From Leisingera thetidis (lineage in GTDB: Bacteria > Pseudomonadota > Alphaproteobacteria > Rhodobacterales > Rhodobacteraceae), in assembly GCF_025857195.1 (NCBI RefSeq), contig NZ_CP109787.1, positions 4,219,001 to 4,283,000 on the forward strand: a stretch of 64,000 bases of DNA. Direction: 5' to 3'. The notes beneath the pieces are model-generated. The model did not search any database and was not told the origin of the DNA. It saw only the letters and a list, made by a program, of their open reading frames with translations. Below, piece after piece: positions 8,891-20,667 of the stretch. The position numbers and the translations under genes were made by a program. Within the stretch, counting starts at the first letter, position 1; each line of letters begins with the position of its first letter.

Positions 8891-9742
8891 TCAGTTCCTT
8901 ACCAGGCTCAGGTCTTGGAGAATGGCCGGATCGAGGTCCTCGATGTCGGGCCGTTCGATTTCAGAGGCGGCAGTCAGCTCATTCACCCGTTCCTCCACCG
9001 CCTTCTGGCGCAGTTCGTCGGCCAACTCGGTGCGCACGTCCTCAAACTCGGGCGCTTCGGTTTTCCGGCGTTCGTTCAGAAGGATGATATGCCAGCCGAA
9101 TTGGGTCTGGATCGGGCCGGACACCTCACCCGATTTAAGGCTCAGAACTGCGTCTTCAAATTCCGGGACCATGCGGCCGGTGGTGAACCAGCCCAGGTCA
9201 CCGCCGCTGGGGCCGGAGGGTCCGGTGGATTTCTCCTTGGCAAGCGTTGCGAAATCGGCGCCGGCGTCCAGCTCCTTCTTGACGTCCAGCGCGTCTTCTT
9301 CGCTTTCGACCAGGATGTGGGCCGCATGGAATTCGTCACCGCCATCGCCTGAAGAATATTTCTCGTCATATGCGGTGCGCAGCTGGTCCTCGCTGCTGGC
9401 TTTGTCCATGACCGTCTCGATCACGCTTGCAGCGAGCATGGCGCGTTTTTCGTTTTCGACCGAAAGCTGCACATAGTGCGGTACCTCGCCGTGCAGCTGC
9501 TGCTTCAGCGCCGTTTGCTGCACCAGCTGATCGAGGATCGCATTGAACAGCACGTCATCGGGCAGCTGCTTGTACTGCGCCGGCAGGTTTTCGCGTGCCA
9601 TGATCATATGGCCGATGGTGATTTCCTCGCCATTGACTGAGGCCACCACCGTATTGGCATGGGGCGCTGCTGCTGCCGCCAGTGGCATAGCGGCAAAAGC
9701 CGCCACTGCCATGCTGCGCAGAAAAGTGATACCTTTACGCAT
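8891..9742 (-). CDS. Periplasmic parvulin-type peptidyl-prolyl isomerase (SurA/PrsA-like)
   Basis: This 283-residue exported foldase has a signal peptide (MRKGITFLRSMAVAAFAAMPLAAAAA). A SurA_N-like helical segment (about 30-125) with VASVNGEEITIGHMI follows, then one rotamase domain (about 135-225) with FHAAHILVESEEDA, GGDLGWFTTGRMVPEFEDAVLSL and FGWHIILLNERR. The C-terminal part is acidic. The same frame stays open for another 600 codons antisense to secA; the signal peptide and GGAAGG before the ATG at 9742 fix the start. It leads the operon with argJ and mutT, and its position divergent to secA is common in Rhodobacteraceae. Confidence 0.9.
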   Translation of the reverse strand: MRKGITFLRSMAVAAFAAMPLAAAAAPHANTVVASVNGEEITIGHMIMARENLPAQYKQLPDDVLFNAILDQLVQQTALKQQLHGEVPHYVQLSVENEKRAMLAASVIETVMDKASSEDQLRTAYDEKYSSGDGGDEFHAAHILVESEEDALDVKKELDAGADFATLAKEKSTGPSGPSGGDLGWFTTGRMVPEFEDAVLSLKSGEVSGPIQTQFGWHIILLNERRKTEAPEFEDVRTELADELRQKAVEERVNELTAASEIERPDIEDLDPAILQDLSLVRN

Positions 9743-9781
9743 TGAAACCTTCCTATTCCCTGGCCGCAAGGGGGCCTGCCG

Positions 9782-9810
9782 TTGACACTCTATACCCTGC
9801 CGCTTACATC
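9782..9810 (+). promoter_or_regulatory. Candidate secA promoter
   Basis: A perfect -35 TTGACA at 9782-9787 is followed after 17 bases by TACATC, a poor -10. It lies 110 bases upstream of secA in the divergent region. Only the -35 is convincing. Confidence 0.3.
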
Positions 9811-9919
9811 GCCTTGAGGCCATTGGCAGGATCGTCTTTCCCCCATTGTTTATGGGTTGCGGACACGGCGGGCAAGCCTGCCCGATGCACAGGCCGGACA
9901 TAGGATTGCTGGAGAAAAC

Positions 9920-12619
9920 ATGCTGGGTTTCGGAACAATCGCCAAAAAGGTTTTCGGCACACCGAACGACCGTAAAGTCAAGGCGACACGGCCGCTGATT
10001 GCACAGATCAACGCGCTGGAGGAGGAGTTCGCGAAGCTCAGCGATGAAGACCTGACCGGCAAGACCGAAGAGCTGCGCAGGCGCGCCTTGGGCGGCGAGA
10101 GCCTGGACGCGCTGCTGCCCGAAGCCTTTGCCAACGTGCGCGAAGCGGCCAAGCGGGCGCTGGGTCTGCGGGCCTTTGATACCCAGCTGATGGGCGGCGT
10201 GTTCCTGCATCAGGGCAACATATCCGAGATGAAGACAGGCGAGGGCAAGACCCTGGTCGCGACCTTTCCGGCCTATCTGAACGCGCTGACCGGCAAGGGC
10301 GTGCATGTGGTCACAGTGAACGAATACCTGGCCAAGCGCGACAGCGAATGGATGGGCAAGGTGTTTGCCCAGCTCGGCATGACCACCGGGGTGATCTGGT
10401 CCGGCCAGGCCGACGCCGAAAAAATGGCTGCCTATAACAGCGACGTCACCTATGCCACCAACAACGAACTGGGTTTTGACTATCTGCGCGACAACATGAA
10501 GCCGTCGCTGGACCAGGTGTTCCAGAAGCAGCACAACTTTGCCATCGTCGACGAGGTGGACTCGATCCTGATCGACGAGGCCCGCACCCCGCTGATCATC
10601 TCCGGTCCGGCCGAAGACCGCTCTGACCTCTATTCCACCATCGACAAGGTGATCCCGCTGCTGGCGGAGGAGCACTACGAGATCGACGAGAAGACCCGCG
10701 GCGTGACCTTTACCGAGGACGGCAACGAGTATCTGGAGCAGACGCTGCGCGAGCAGGGGCTGCTGGAACAAGAGGCTTCTCTTTACGATCCGGAAAGCAC
10801 CACCGTTGTCCACCACGTGAACCAGGCGCTGCGTGCCCACAAGCTGTTCCAGCGTGACAAGGACTATATCGTCCGCGATGGCCAGGTGGTGCTGATCGAC
10901 GAATTCACCGGCCGGATGATGCCGGGCCGCCGTCTGTCCGAAGGGCTGCACCAGGCCATCGAGGCCAAGGAAGAAGTGCAGATCCAGCCGGAAAATACCA
11001 CGCTGGCCTCCGTCACTTTCCAGAATTACTTCCGCCTTTACGACAAGCTGTCGGGCATGACCGGCACCGCGATGACCGAGGCTGAGGAATTTGCCGAGAT
11101 CTATGGTCTGGGAGTGGTCGAGGTGCCGACTAACCGCCCGATTGCGCGGGTGGATGAGGACGATCAGGTTTACCGCACCGCCCGCGAGAAATACGAGGCG
11201 ATGATCAAGGAAGCCAAGGTGGCGCACGAAAAAGGCCAGCCGGTCCTGCTGGGCACCACCTCGATCGAGAAATCCGAACTGCTGAGCCAGATGCTGGAGC
11301 AGGAAGGCATCCCGCACAACGTGCTGAACGCCCGCCACCACGAGCAGGAAGCGCAGATCGTTGCCGATGCCGGACGCCATGGCGCGGTCACTATCGCCAC
11401 CAACATGGCCGGCCGCGGCACCGATATTCAGCTGGGCGGCAACGTCGAGATGAAAGTGCTGGAGGCATTGGCAGCAAGCCCGGAGGCTGATCCGGCAGAG
11501 CTGCGGGCGGCTGAAGAAGCCAAGCACGCCGAAGAGAAACAGAAGGTACTGGATGCCGGCGGTCTCTTCGTGATGGCCTCCGAACGCCATGAAAGCCGCC
11601 GCATCGACAACCAGCTGCGCGGCCGTTCCGGCCGACAGGGCGACCCGGGCCGTACCCGTTTCTACCTCAGCCTCGAAGACGACCTGATGCGGATCTTCGG
11701 CTCCGAGCGGCTGGACAAGCTGCTGTCGTCACTGGGCATGAAGGAGGGCGAGGCGATCATTCACCCTTGGGTGAACAAGTCGCTGGAGCGCGCCCAGGCC
11801 AAGGTCGAAGGCCGCAACTTCGACATGCGCAAGAACGTGCTGAAGTTCGACGACGTGATGAACGACCAGCGCAGGGTGATCTTCAGCCAGCGCCGCGAGA
11901 TCATGGCCGCCGAGGACCTGTCCGAGATCGTCGACGACATGCGCCACGAGGTGATCGACGACCTGCTCGATACCCATATGCCGCCCAAGACCTACGCCGA
12001 CCAGTGGGACACCGCAGGGCTGCAGGAGCAGGTGCGCGAGATGCTGTCGATCGATGCGCCGGTGGCCGAATGGGCTGCCGAGGAAGGCGTCGATGACGAA
12101 CAGATCCGCGAGCGCCTGGTGGAAGCATCCGATAAGATGATGGCGGAAAAGGCCGCGGCGTTCGGGCCGGAAAATATGCGCAACATCGAAAAACAGGTGC
12201 TGCTGCAGACAATTGACAAGAATTGGCGCGAGCATCTGCTGACGCTGGAACATCTGCGCTCGGTTGTGGGCTTCCGCGGCTACGCGCAGCGAGATCCGCT
12301 CAATGAGTACAAAAACGAAAGCTTCCAGCTGTTTGAAAGCATGCTCGACTCCTTGCGTGAAGAAGTCTCCCGGCAACTCAGCCGCGTGCGCCCGATGACC
12401 GAGGAAGAGCAGCAGCAGATGCTGATGGAGATGGCAGCCCGCCAGGCCGCCATGCAACAGATGGCTGCCCAGCCCGCACTTGCTGAAGCAGCGGCAGGGG
12501 ATGCTGCTCCGGGGTTTGCCGAGGATGATCCGTCAACCTGGGGCAACCCCTCGCGCAACGACAAATGCCCTTGCGGCTCGGGCAAGAAGTTCAAGCACTG
12601 CCATGGCAGCCACGCCTGA
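9920..12619 (+). CDS. secA: Preprotein translocase ATPase SecA
   Basis: SecA drives protein export through SecYEG. The 899-residue protein carries the full DEAD-motor layout. Nucleotide-binding domain 1 contains MKTGEGKTL near residues 103-111 and [14 protein letters not shown] near 209. The preprotein cross-linking region follows, then the second motor domain with [10 protein letters not shown] and [13 protein letters not shown], then the helical scaffold. The C-terminal SEC-C zinc motif [14 protein letters not shown] is the SecB/ribosome-contact tail. The ATG at 9920 follows GGAGAAAAC and gives the family N-terminus [13 protein letters not shown]. The in-frame upstream start at 9857 would add 21 residues with no family match. 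Confidence 0.98.
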   Translation: MLGFGTIAKKVFGTPNDRKVKATRPLIAQINALEEEFAKLSDEDLTGKTEELRRRALGGESLDALLPEAFANVREAAKRALGLRAFDTQLMGGVFLHQGNISEMKTGEGKTLVATFPAYLNALTGKGVHVVTVNEYLAKRDSEWMGKVFAQLGMTTGVIWSGQADAEKMAAYNSDVTYATNNELGFDYLRDNMKPSLDQVFQKQHNFAIVDEVDSILIDEARTPLIISGPAEDRSDLYSTIDKVIPLLAEEHYEIDEKTRGVTFTEDGNEYLEQTLREQGLLEQEASLYDPESTTVVHHVNQALRAHKLFQRDKDYIVRDGQVVLIDEFTGRMMPGRRLSEGLHQAIEAKEEVQIQPENTTLASVTFQNYFRLYDKLSGMTGTAMTEAEEFAEIYGLGVVEVPTNRPIARVDEDDQVYRTAREKYEAMIKEAKVAHEKGQPVLLGTTSIEKSELLSQMLEQEGIPHNVLNARHHEQEAQIVADAGRHGAVTIATNMAGRGTDIQLGGNVEMKVLEALAASPEADPAELRAAEEAKHAEEKQKVLDAGGLFVMASERHESRRIDNQLRGRSGRQGDPGRTRFYLSLEDDLMRIFGSERLDKLLSSLGMKEGEAIIHPWVNKSLERAQAKVEGRNFDMRKNVLKFDDVMNDQRRVIFSQRREIMAAEDLSEIVDDMRHEVIDDLLDTHMPPKTYADQWDTAGLQEQVREMLSIDAPVAEWAAEEGVDDEQIRERLVEASDKMMAEKAAAFGPENMRNIEKQVLLQTIDKNWREHLLTLEHLRSVVGFRGYAQRDPLNEYKNESFQLFESMLDSLREEVSRQLSRVRPMTEEEQQQMLMEMAARQAAMQQMAAQPALAEAAAGDAAPGFAEDDPSTWGNPSRNDKCPCGSGKKFKHCHGSHA

Positions 12620-12902
12620 TATCCTTTTTGCCAAGGCAGAGCCCGGTCTCCCGGGGCCTGCGCCCTGCACGGCCGGATGACCTGCCGCGCGGCAGCGGTA
12701 TTTTTGCAAAGACCGCTGCCATTGGGGGCTGCCGGTGCGGCCAGGACGCCCGCGGGCACGAAAGTGTCCCCGGGATTGTTTCCCGGTGCGCAACCAAAGT
12801 GGCGGGGTTGCCGCAATTGCCGGATTTTGTTCAGCTGGCGGCCACAAACTGGCCGGCATTTCCGGGCAGGCTTCCTCAACCAAGCAGGTTCAGGAGGATC
12901 TC
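12620..12902. other. Gap between secA and the next gene, no gene seen
   Basis: The 283-base gap contains several partly matching GC-rich inverted segments but no clean terminator with a T-run and no convincing open frame. AGGAGG occurs just before the next ATG. The distance suggests that the following genes have their own promoter, which was not identified. Confidence 0.4.
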
Positions 12903-13808
12903 ATGCTGAGCAAACAGGCAATGCTGACAAGCGGAATGACGCTGGCGTGCGCTCTGGGAATCGGGTTTTTCATGCAGACCTCGGGTTCCGGCTGGCTGGC
13001 CAGGTCAACCGCAGCGGCTGATCCGGAACTTCCGGGTGAACCGGAAGCGGCGCAGTTGCTGATCGAAAAAATCACTTTGACTTCGGCGCCGCCTGAAACG
13101 GCCCGGGCGGAGCCGGAACGTCAGTCGGCCGAGATTGCGCCGCCGGCCACCTGCCGGATGGCTGCCACGGCCAAGGCGGCCGCCTTGGCTATGGTCAGCT
13201 TGTCCGTCAAGGCTTCCTGCCGGGCCAACGAGCGCTTGACCGTGCATCACAGCGGCATGTCCTTTACTGCCGCACTCGACGATACCGGACAGTATTCAGC
13301 TATGATCCCCGCGCTGGCGCGCACAGCCGTTTTCATCGCCGAGACCGCAAGCGGCAGCGGTGCTGTCGCTGTCGCTGAAGTGGACGGGCTGGAGGCGATC
13401 GAGCGCGTGGTCCTGCAATGGAGCGGCAACAGCGGATTCGAACTCCACGCCCGGGAGTTCGGCGCAGCCTACGGAAATTCAGGCCACGTCTGGCACGGGG
13501 CAGCAGCCAAGGCCGGTGCCGGGCAGGTTGTGCGTTTGGGCGACGACAGCCTGCTGGCGCCGCGTGTTGTCGAGATATACAGCCTGCCCGTCAGACTGCC
13601 GGGCCGATCCGGCATCGTGTCCCTGACCGCTGAGGCCGAGGTGACCGGCATCAATTGCGGGCGCGATATCTCTGCCCAGGCGCTGCAACTGCGCGGCGGG
13701 CAGCTCAGCAACCGGGATCTGGTGCTGGCGATGCCCGATTGCGAGGCTCTGGGCAGCTTTCTGGTGTTGAATAATCTGGTGGAAGACCTGAAAATCGCCG
13801 CCAACTGA
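12903..13808 (+). CDS. Exported protein of unknown function downstream of secA
   Basis: This 301-residue protein is not recognised. It starts with a hydrophobic signal or anchor (about residues 10-35, TLACALGIGFFMQT), followed by an acidic Pro/Glu-rich linker. A mainly beta region then holds Cys residues at NCGRDIS and MPDCEALGS as well as TCRMAATAKAAALAMVSLSVKASC near the middle. Four cysteines in an exported protein suggest disulfides. AGGAGG 7 bases before the ATG supports the start. From memory, homologues beside secA are sometimes labelled translocase, probably only by position. It is followed after 23 bases by the OmpA-fusion gene, so the two may be an operon. Confidence 0.75.
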   Translation: MLSKQAMLTSGMTLACALGIGFFMQTSGSGWLARSTAAADPELPGEPEAAQLLIEKITLTSAPPETARAEPERQSAEIAPPATCRMAATAKAAALAMVSLSVKASCRANERLTVHHSGMSFTAALDDTGQYSAMIPALARTAVFIAETASGSGAVAVAEVDGLEAIERVVLQWSGNSGFELHAREFGAAYGNSGHVWHGAAAKAGAGQVVRLGDDSLLAPRVVEIYSLPVRLPGRSGIVSLTAEAEVTGINCGRDISAQALQLRGGQLSNRDLVLAMPDCEALGSFLVLNNLVEDLKIAAN

Positions 13809-13831
13809 TTGCGGTAACTTCAGGTATCAAC

Positions 13832-15385
13832 ATGACCTTCTTTCGTGCGGCCGTTTGCGCCGCACTTTTTCTGGCAGCTTTGGCGCGCGGGCTTGCCGCT
13901 CAGGATGTCACCCTGTCTTCCCCAGATGGTGCTGTTGAGATCACTGGCACTCTGCTGGGTTTCGATGGCGAATTTTACCGGGTGGAAACCCAATTCGGCG
14001 AACTCACCGTCGATGGTTCAGGCGTTACTTGCGATGGACCAGGCTGCCCCAGCCTGTCCGGCTTTGTTGCGGAGATCACCCTGGCGGGTTCCTCTGCCAT
14101 GTCCGAAGTGCTGCTGCCCGCACTGATAGAAGGCTTTGCGCTGCGCAATGGCTATCAGACCCGCCGGGAACCGCTGCCAGAGGGGAATTTCAGCCATGTC
14201 CTGCTGCGCGGGCAGAAGCCGGCCGCGAGGTTCACCTTTGCGGCCAGCAATACTGACGCCGGGTTCGCGGCGCTTGTCGCGGATGAAGCGGATGTGGCGA
14301 TGGCCCTGCGGGAAATTCGGCCGCTCGAGCAAAAGGCCGCCCGTGCAGCAGGGCTGGGTGATCTGACCGGACCGGGCCGCAGCCGGGTGCTGGCATTGGA
14401 CGCCTTCGTGCCTGTGGTGGCGCCAAGCAACCCGGTCCGGGATATTTCCTTGCAGCAGCTTGCCGGGATATTTTCCGGCCAGATCACCAATTGGCAGCAG
14501 CTTGACGGTCCTGATGCGCCGATTTCGATGCATATGCCGGTGTCCGGTTCCGGTCTTGCCCAGGCTGTCGAGGACAAGCTGATGGTGCCTTTCGGGGCTG
14601 GTCTATCAGCTGAAATCCGCCGCCACGATCGCAGCAGCACATTGGTCCGCCGGGTTCTGATAGATCCGTTTGCAATCGGCATTGCCAGCTATGCCGAAAA
14701 GGGAGCGGCGCGGGTTCTGACGCTGACAGGGACGTGCGGATTTTCGCTGCAGGCCAATCGCTGGGCGGTAAAGACCGAGGATTATCCGCTGACGGTTCCC
14801 ATGTTCCTTTACCTGCCGGCCCGCCGGCTGCCCAAGGTGGCGCGGGATTTCCTGGCCTATGTGCGCGGGCCCGCCGCGCAGGCCGTGATCCGCCGGGCAG
14901 GTTTCGTGGATCAGGCACCGGAACTGATTCCGGTCAGCCGCCAGGGCAGCCGCCTGGCCAATGCGATATTGGCCGCGGACCGGAATTCGGGACTGTCAGA
15001 ACTGCAACGTCTGGTGGAAACGTTGGGTGGCATGCGCCGGCTGACGGTCTCATTCCGTTTCGAGCCGGGATCCGCGCGCCCCGATGCGCAGTCGCGCAGC
15101 AATATCGAACAGCTGGCCCGGGCGCTGGAAGCCGGGGAGTTTGACGCCAAGGTCCTTGTGTTTGCAGGATTTTCCGATGGTGTCGGACCGGCGGAGGGCA
15201 ATCGGCAGATTGCGTTGAAGCGGGCCGGTGCGGTGCGGGAGGCGGTGATCAGGGCAGCGGAGACGGCGGACGTCAGCCGGGTAGAGATCCGCACTGAAGG
15301 TTTTGGAGAGGCGCTGCCGATGGCCTGCGACGACAGCGAATGGGGCCGTCAGATCAACCGGCGCGTTGAGGTCTGGGTGCGTTAG
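13832..15385 (+). CDS. Exported PstS-like phosphate-binding domain fused to OmpA-type peptidoglycan-binding domain
   Basis: This 517-residue protein has three parts. A signal peptide (residues 1-23) is followed by a short beta segment similar to those preceding PBP-like domains. Residues about 80-370 form a PstS-like domain, with ITLAGSSAMSEVLLPALIEGF, a VVAPSNPVRDISLQQLAGIFSGQITNW-type segment and a YLPARRLPKVARDFLAYV end. Residues about 395-517 form an OmpA C-terminal domain with VSFRFEPGSARPDAQSRSNIEQLA and GFGEALPMACDDSEWGRQINRRVEVWV. The OmpA part should hold the protein to peptidoglycan in the periplasm, so the binding domain is unlikely to work as a free ABC-transport partner. No pst genes adjoin. 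It may sense or buffer a ligand at the wall; that is inference. Confidence 0.85.
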   Translation: MTFFRAAVCAALFLAALARGLAAQDVTLSSPDGAVEITGTLLGFDGEFYRVETQFGELTVDGSGVTCDGPGCPSLSGFVAEITLAGSSAMSEVLLPALIEGFALRNGYQTRREPLPEGNFSHVLLRGQKPAARFTFAASNTDAGFAALVADEADVAMALREIRPLEQKAARAAGLGDLTGPGRSRVLALDAFVPVVAPSNPVRDISLQQLAGIFSGQITNWQQLDGPDAPISMHMPVSGSGLAQAVEDKLMVPFGAGLSAEIRRHDRSSTLVRRVLIDPFAIGIASYAEKGAARVLTLTGTCGFSLQANRWAVKTEDYPLTVPMFLYLPARRLPKVARDFLAYVRGPAAQAVIRRAGFVDQAPELIPVSRQGSRLANAILAADRNSGLSELQRLVETLGGMRRLTVSFRFEPGSARPDAQSRSNIEQLARALEAGEFDAKVLVFAGFSDGVGPAEGNRQIALKRAGAVREAVIRAAETADVSRVEIRTEGFGEALPMACDDSEWGRQINRRVEVWVR

Positions 15386-15456
15386 GCCCTGCGGCAGCGG
15401 CGGGCTCCCGCGCGTTTGGCATGGCATCAAAGATGCCCTGCAAACCCTTGGGCGAT

Positions 15457-15478
15457 GCACCGCACGGGCGTGCGGTGC
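15457..15478. terminator. Hairpin between convergent OmpA-fusion gene and radC
   Basis: A perfect 9-bp stem, GCACCGCAC with GTGCGGTGC over GGGC, sits in the 100-base convergent gap. There is no T-run on either side, so a bidirectional terminator role is only likely. Confidence 0.4.
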
Positions 15479-15485
15479 GGCGGCG

Positions 15486-16250
<765 letters not shown>

Positions 16251-16491
16251 GGCGCCATGGTGCCGCCACCTTGGTTGAGGAAGTGTTAACGTACGCCGCG
16301 ACGCGGCGGCAGAGTGGGGGCGGCATGCGTGCCCCCTATGCACCACTGCAGTGCGGCGTGAGAGGAGGGGCAGCGGTTGCCCGCGGGGTGGCGCTGCTTC
16401 GTTTTTGGAGCCCGCATTATTCCGGCCAAGCACATCCACGGTAAGTGAGTGCTCCAGAGGCAGCCAAAGCGCCACCGGGCCGGGGTAAAAG
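16251..16491. other. Gap upstream of radC, no gene seen
   Basis: The gap between the radC start and the dnaJ terminator holds no supported open frame. A single TTAAC sequence occurs near 16287, and no clear promoter for radC could be assigned. Confidence 0.4.
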
Positions 16492-16519
16492 AAAAGCGCC
16501 CCGGTTGGAGGGCGCTTTT
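16492..16519 (-). terminator. Intrinsic terminator of dnaJ
   Basis: AAAAGCGCCC (16492-16501) pairs with GGGCGCTTTT (16510-16519) in a perfect 10-bp stem. On the minus strand it is followed by CTTTT, so it works in the dnaJ direction, and the symmetric arms allow both directions. Confidence 0.85.
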
Positions 16520-16564
16520 GAGTGAGCTGGTTGCAGCAAAATCCGGTGCAACGCCCGTTCGTCG

Positions 16565-16593
16565 CTGAAAACCATCCACGGGATGGTTTTCAG
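16565..16593 (-). repeat. Perfect 13-bp hairpin in the dnaJ 3' untranslated region
   Basis: CTGAAAACCATCC (16565-16577) pairs perfectly with GGATGGTTTTCAG (16581-16593) over a 3-base loop. It begins 8 bases after the dnaJ stop and precedes the intrinsic terminator. It lacks a T-run and may protect the 3' end of the dnaJ message. Confidence 0.5.
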
Positions 16594-16601
16594 GGTGTTC
16601 C

Positions 16602-17759
16602 TCACCCCTTCATTCCATCCCAGAAGCTTTTCACCGAAGAGAAGAAGCTGCGCGATTCGGGGTTGGTGTTGTCCTCGGACATTTCCTCGAACTCGCGCAG
16701 AAGTTCCTTCTGGCGCGCGGTGAGGTTGACCGGGGTTTCCACCGCCAGTTCGATGAACATGTCGCCGGTGGCACCGCCGCGCAGTGCCGGCATCCCCTTG
16801 CCGCGCAGGCGCATCTGGCGGCCGGACTGGCTGCCTTCGGGGATCTGCACCCTGCCGCGGCCGCCGTCGATGGTCGGCACCTCGATGGAGCCGCCGAGTG
16901 CAGCCTTGGCCATGCTGACCGGCACGCGGCAATAGAGGTTGTTGCCGTCACGTTCAAACAGGCTGTGCGGACCAACCTCGACAAAGATGTAGAGGTCGCC
17001 CGGAGGGCCGCCGCGCAGGCCGGCTTCGCCTTCGCCGGCGAGGCGGATGCGGGTGCCGGTTTCCACGCCTGCCGGGATGTTCACCGACAGCGAGCGGTCC
17101 TTTTCCACCCGGCCGTGGCCGTGGCAGGATTTGCACGGGTTCTTGATGATCTGGCCCAGGCCCGAGCAGGTCGGGCAGGTGCGTTCAACAGTGAAGAAGC
17201 CCTGCTGCGCGCGCACCTTGCCCATGCCGGAGCATGTCGGACAGGTGGTTGGTTCCACCCCGCCTTCGGCACCGGTGCCCTCGCAGGAGGTGCAGGAGAC
17301 CGAGGTCGGGACCTTGATCGTCTTGTGCAACCCGCCAAAGGCGTCTTCCAGCGAGACCCGCAGATTATACCGCAGATCGGCCCCGCGGGAGGCCCGCTGC
17401 CGCCCGCCGCCGCCGCGCTGGCCGCCCATGAAGTCGCCGAACAGGTCGTCGAAGACATCTGAGAAGGCGGAGGAGAAGTCGCCGCCGCCAAAGCCCTGGC
17501 CTTGCCCGCCGCGCTGGCCACCGCCCATGCCGTTTTCAAAGGCGGCATGGCCAAAGCGGTCATAGGCTGCCTTCTTCTCGGCATCCTTGAGGACGTCATA
17601 AGCCTCGTTGGCTTCCTTGAACTGCGCCTCTGCGTTCGGATTATCGGAATTCCGGTCGGGATGCAGTTCCTTGGCCTTCTTGCGAAAGCCCTTTTTGATT
17701 TCGTCTGCGGTGGCACCTTTGGCCACGCCCAGAACGTCGTAGTAGTCGCGTTTTGACAT
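16602..17759 (-). CDS. dnaJ: Chaperone protein DnaJ
   Basis: The Hsp40 partner of DnaK, 385 residues. The J domain (1-70) contains HPD at 33-35. A Gly-rich/Gln segment (about 75-120) follows. The cysteine-rich zinc region has four CxxCxGxG repeats: [24 protein letters not shown] and CKSCHGHG. C-terminal substrate-binding domains contain [21 protein letters not shown] and [21 protein letters not shown]. It lies 78 bases downstream of dnaK on the same strand, with a hairpin in the gap that could reduce its expression relative to dnaK. Confidence 0.98.
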   Translation of the reverse strand: MSKRDYYDVLGVAKGATADEIKKGFRKKAKELHPDRNSDNPNAEAQFKEANEAYDVLKDAEKKAAYDRFGHAAFENGMGGGQRGGQGQGFGGGDFSSAFSDVFDDLFGDFMGGQRGGGGRQRASRGADLRYNLRVSLEDAFGGLHKTIKVPTSVSCTSCEGTGAEGGVEPTTCPTCSGMGKVRAQQGFFTVERTCPTCSGLGQIIKNPCKSCHGHGRVEKDRSLSVNIPAGVETGTRIRLAGEGEAGLRGGPPGDLYIFVEVGPHSLFERDGNNLYCRVPVSMAKAALGGSIEVPTIDGGRGRVQIPEGSQSGRQMRLRGKGMPALRGGATGDMFIELAVETPVNLTARQKELLREFEEMSEDNTNPESRSFFSSVKSFWDGMKG

Positions 17760-17788
17760 CGGATAACCCCATCTGCCCCAACGAAAAT

Positions 17789-17815
17789 GGGCCGGTCCGG
17801 GGTCCGGACCGGCCC
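17789..17815 (-). terminator. GC-rich hairpin between dnaK and dnaJ
   Basis: A perfect 12-bp stem (17789-17800 with 17804-17815) is followed on the minus strand by ATTTTCG. It lies 22 bases after the dnaK stop. It probably gives partial termination or processing, so that less dnaJ than dnaK is made; this is inference. Confidence 0.6.
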
Positions 17816-17837
17816 GCTATGGCCTGAGTATCAGGCG

Positions 17838-19760
<1,923 letters not shown>

Positions 19761-19870
19761 GTTCGATCCCTTACTTTTACTCAAGGCGATTACCCGAGGC
19801 CTGAACCCGTTGCGGCATCCCGGCCCCGATTGAAGTTGCGGTTTGGTCTGCACCTTGCCGCGTCCCGGCG

Positions 19871-19899
19871 TATATAGGGAGCAGAAAACGACCCTGCAA
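19871..19899 (-). promoter_or_regulatory. Probable dnaK promoter
   Basis: On the minus strand CTTGCAG (the -35 TTGCAG at 19894-19899) is followed after 17 bases by TATATA at 19871-19876. The extended form CTTG followed by CTATATA also fits alphaproteobacterial RpoH-type promoters in part, as expected for dnaK. The leader would be about 100 nt. Confidence 0.6.
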
Positions 19900-19974
19900 G
19901 CGCTCAGAGGCGCCCGGAACCGCGATTCAATGCGCTTTTTTGCAAGGGCTATGGTTAAGGATGGATGAACGGCG

Positions 19975-20577
19975 ATGACTCTGCTGAAGGTGCGCGGATT
20001 TGATGTTCACAAGGGGTATCTGGACCCGGCCCGGCAAGCCGCGCTGATCGGCAGCTTGCGGCCGGTGCTGAAGGCGGCGCCCTTGTTTTCGCCCAAGGTG
20101 CCGGGCGGCGGTCGGATGTCGGTTCGGATGACCTCGGCCGGGCGGTTCGGCTGGTATTCCGATGCCTCCGGCTACCGCTACGCGCAGCAGCACCCGTCAG
20201 GTCTGGACTGGCCAGCGGTCCCGGAGGCGGTGCTGGAAGTCTGGCGGGATCTGACCAGGCTGGAACGGCAGCCGGATTGCTGCCTGCTGAACTACTACGG
20301 CGAGGGCGCCAGGATGGGGCTGCACCAGGACAGAGACGAGGCGGACTTCTCTTATCCCGTGGTGTCCATCTCCTTGGGCGATGACGGGCTGTTCCGTATC
20401 GGCAACCGTGCCCGCGGCGGCAAGACCGAGTCGGTCTGGCTCAATTCGGGAGACGTGGTGGTGATGGGCGGCGAGGCACGGCTTGCCTATCATGGTCTGG
20501 ACCGGATCCGGTTCAAGTCCTCGCGGCTGTTGCCGAAGGGCGGGCGGATCAACCTGACGCTTCGCGTGGTCACGTGA
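19975..20577 (+). CDS. alkB: Alpha-ketoglutarate-dependent dioxygenase AlkB (DNA alkylation repair)
   Basis: AlkB reverses 1-methyladenine and 3-methylcytosine damage by oxidative demethylation with Fe(II) and 2-oxoglutarate. The 200-residue protein shows the metal triad: His117 and Asp119 in LHQDRDE, and His173 in YHGLDRI. The 2-oxoglutarate-binding Arg lies in RINLTLR at the C-terminus. [10 protein letters not shown] and [15 protein letters not shown] also match the family. It is divergent from dnaK across a gap of about 210 bases. The ATG at 19975 gives the usual family length. Confidence 0.95.
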   Translation: MTLLKVRGFDVHKGYLDPARQAALIGSLRPVLKAAPLFSPKVPGGGRMSVRMTSAGRFGWYSDASGYRYAQQHPSGLDWPAVPEAVLEVWRDLTRLERQPDCCLLNYYGEGARMGLHQDRDEADFSYPVVSISLGDDGLFRIGNRARGGKTESVWLNSGDVVVMGGEARLAYHGLDRIRFKSSRLLPKGGRINLTLRVVT

Positions 20578-20589
20578 CGCTGGCGGGGT

Positions 20590-20635
20590 GCAAAAGTTTT
20601 GAAAAACTTTTGCCAAGACTTTTTGAAAAGTCTTG
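20590..20635 (+). terminator. Tandem hairpins downstream of alkB, likely terminator and dispersed repeat
   Basis: Two stem-loops lie back to back. The first is GCAAAAGTTT/AAACTTTTGC (20590-20613). The second is CAAGACTTTT/AAAAGTCTTG (20614-20635), followed by GGGGGA. From memory this double hairpin, rich in AAAGTTTT and AAGACTTTT, recurs in many roseobacter genomes after genes. It separates alkB from the convergent SH3-protein gene and could serve both strands. Confidence 0.6.
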
Positions 20636-20667
20636 GGGGAGCGTTTTGCGGCTTTGGCTTCAATGCC

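Noticed and set aside
9743..11590. N-terminal extension of the parvulin frame through antisense secA
   Set aside because: The parvulin signal peptide and ribosome binding site place the start at 9742; the extension is antisense to secA.
16280..16300. Possible CtrA-like site upstream of radC (minus strand TTAA-N7-TCAA)
   Set aside because: Only one half matches and radC has no known link to CtrA, so chance is likely.
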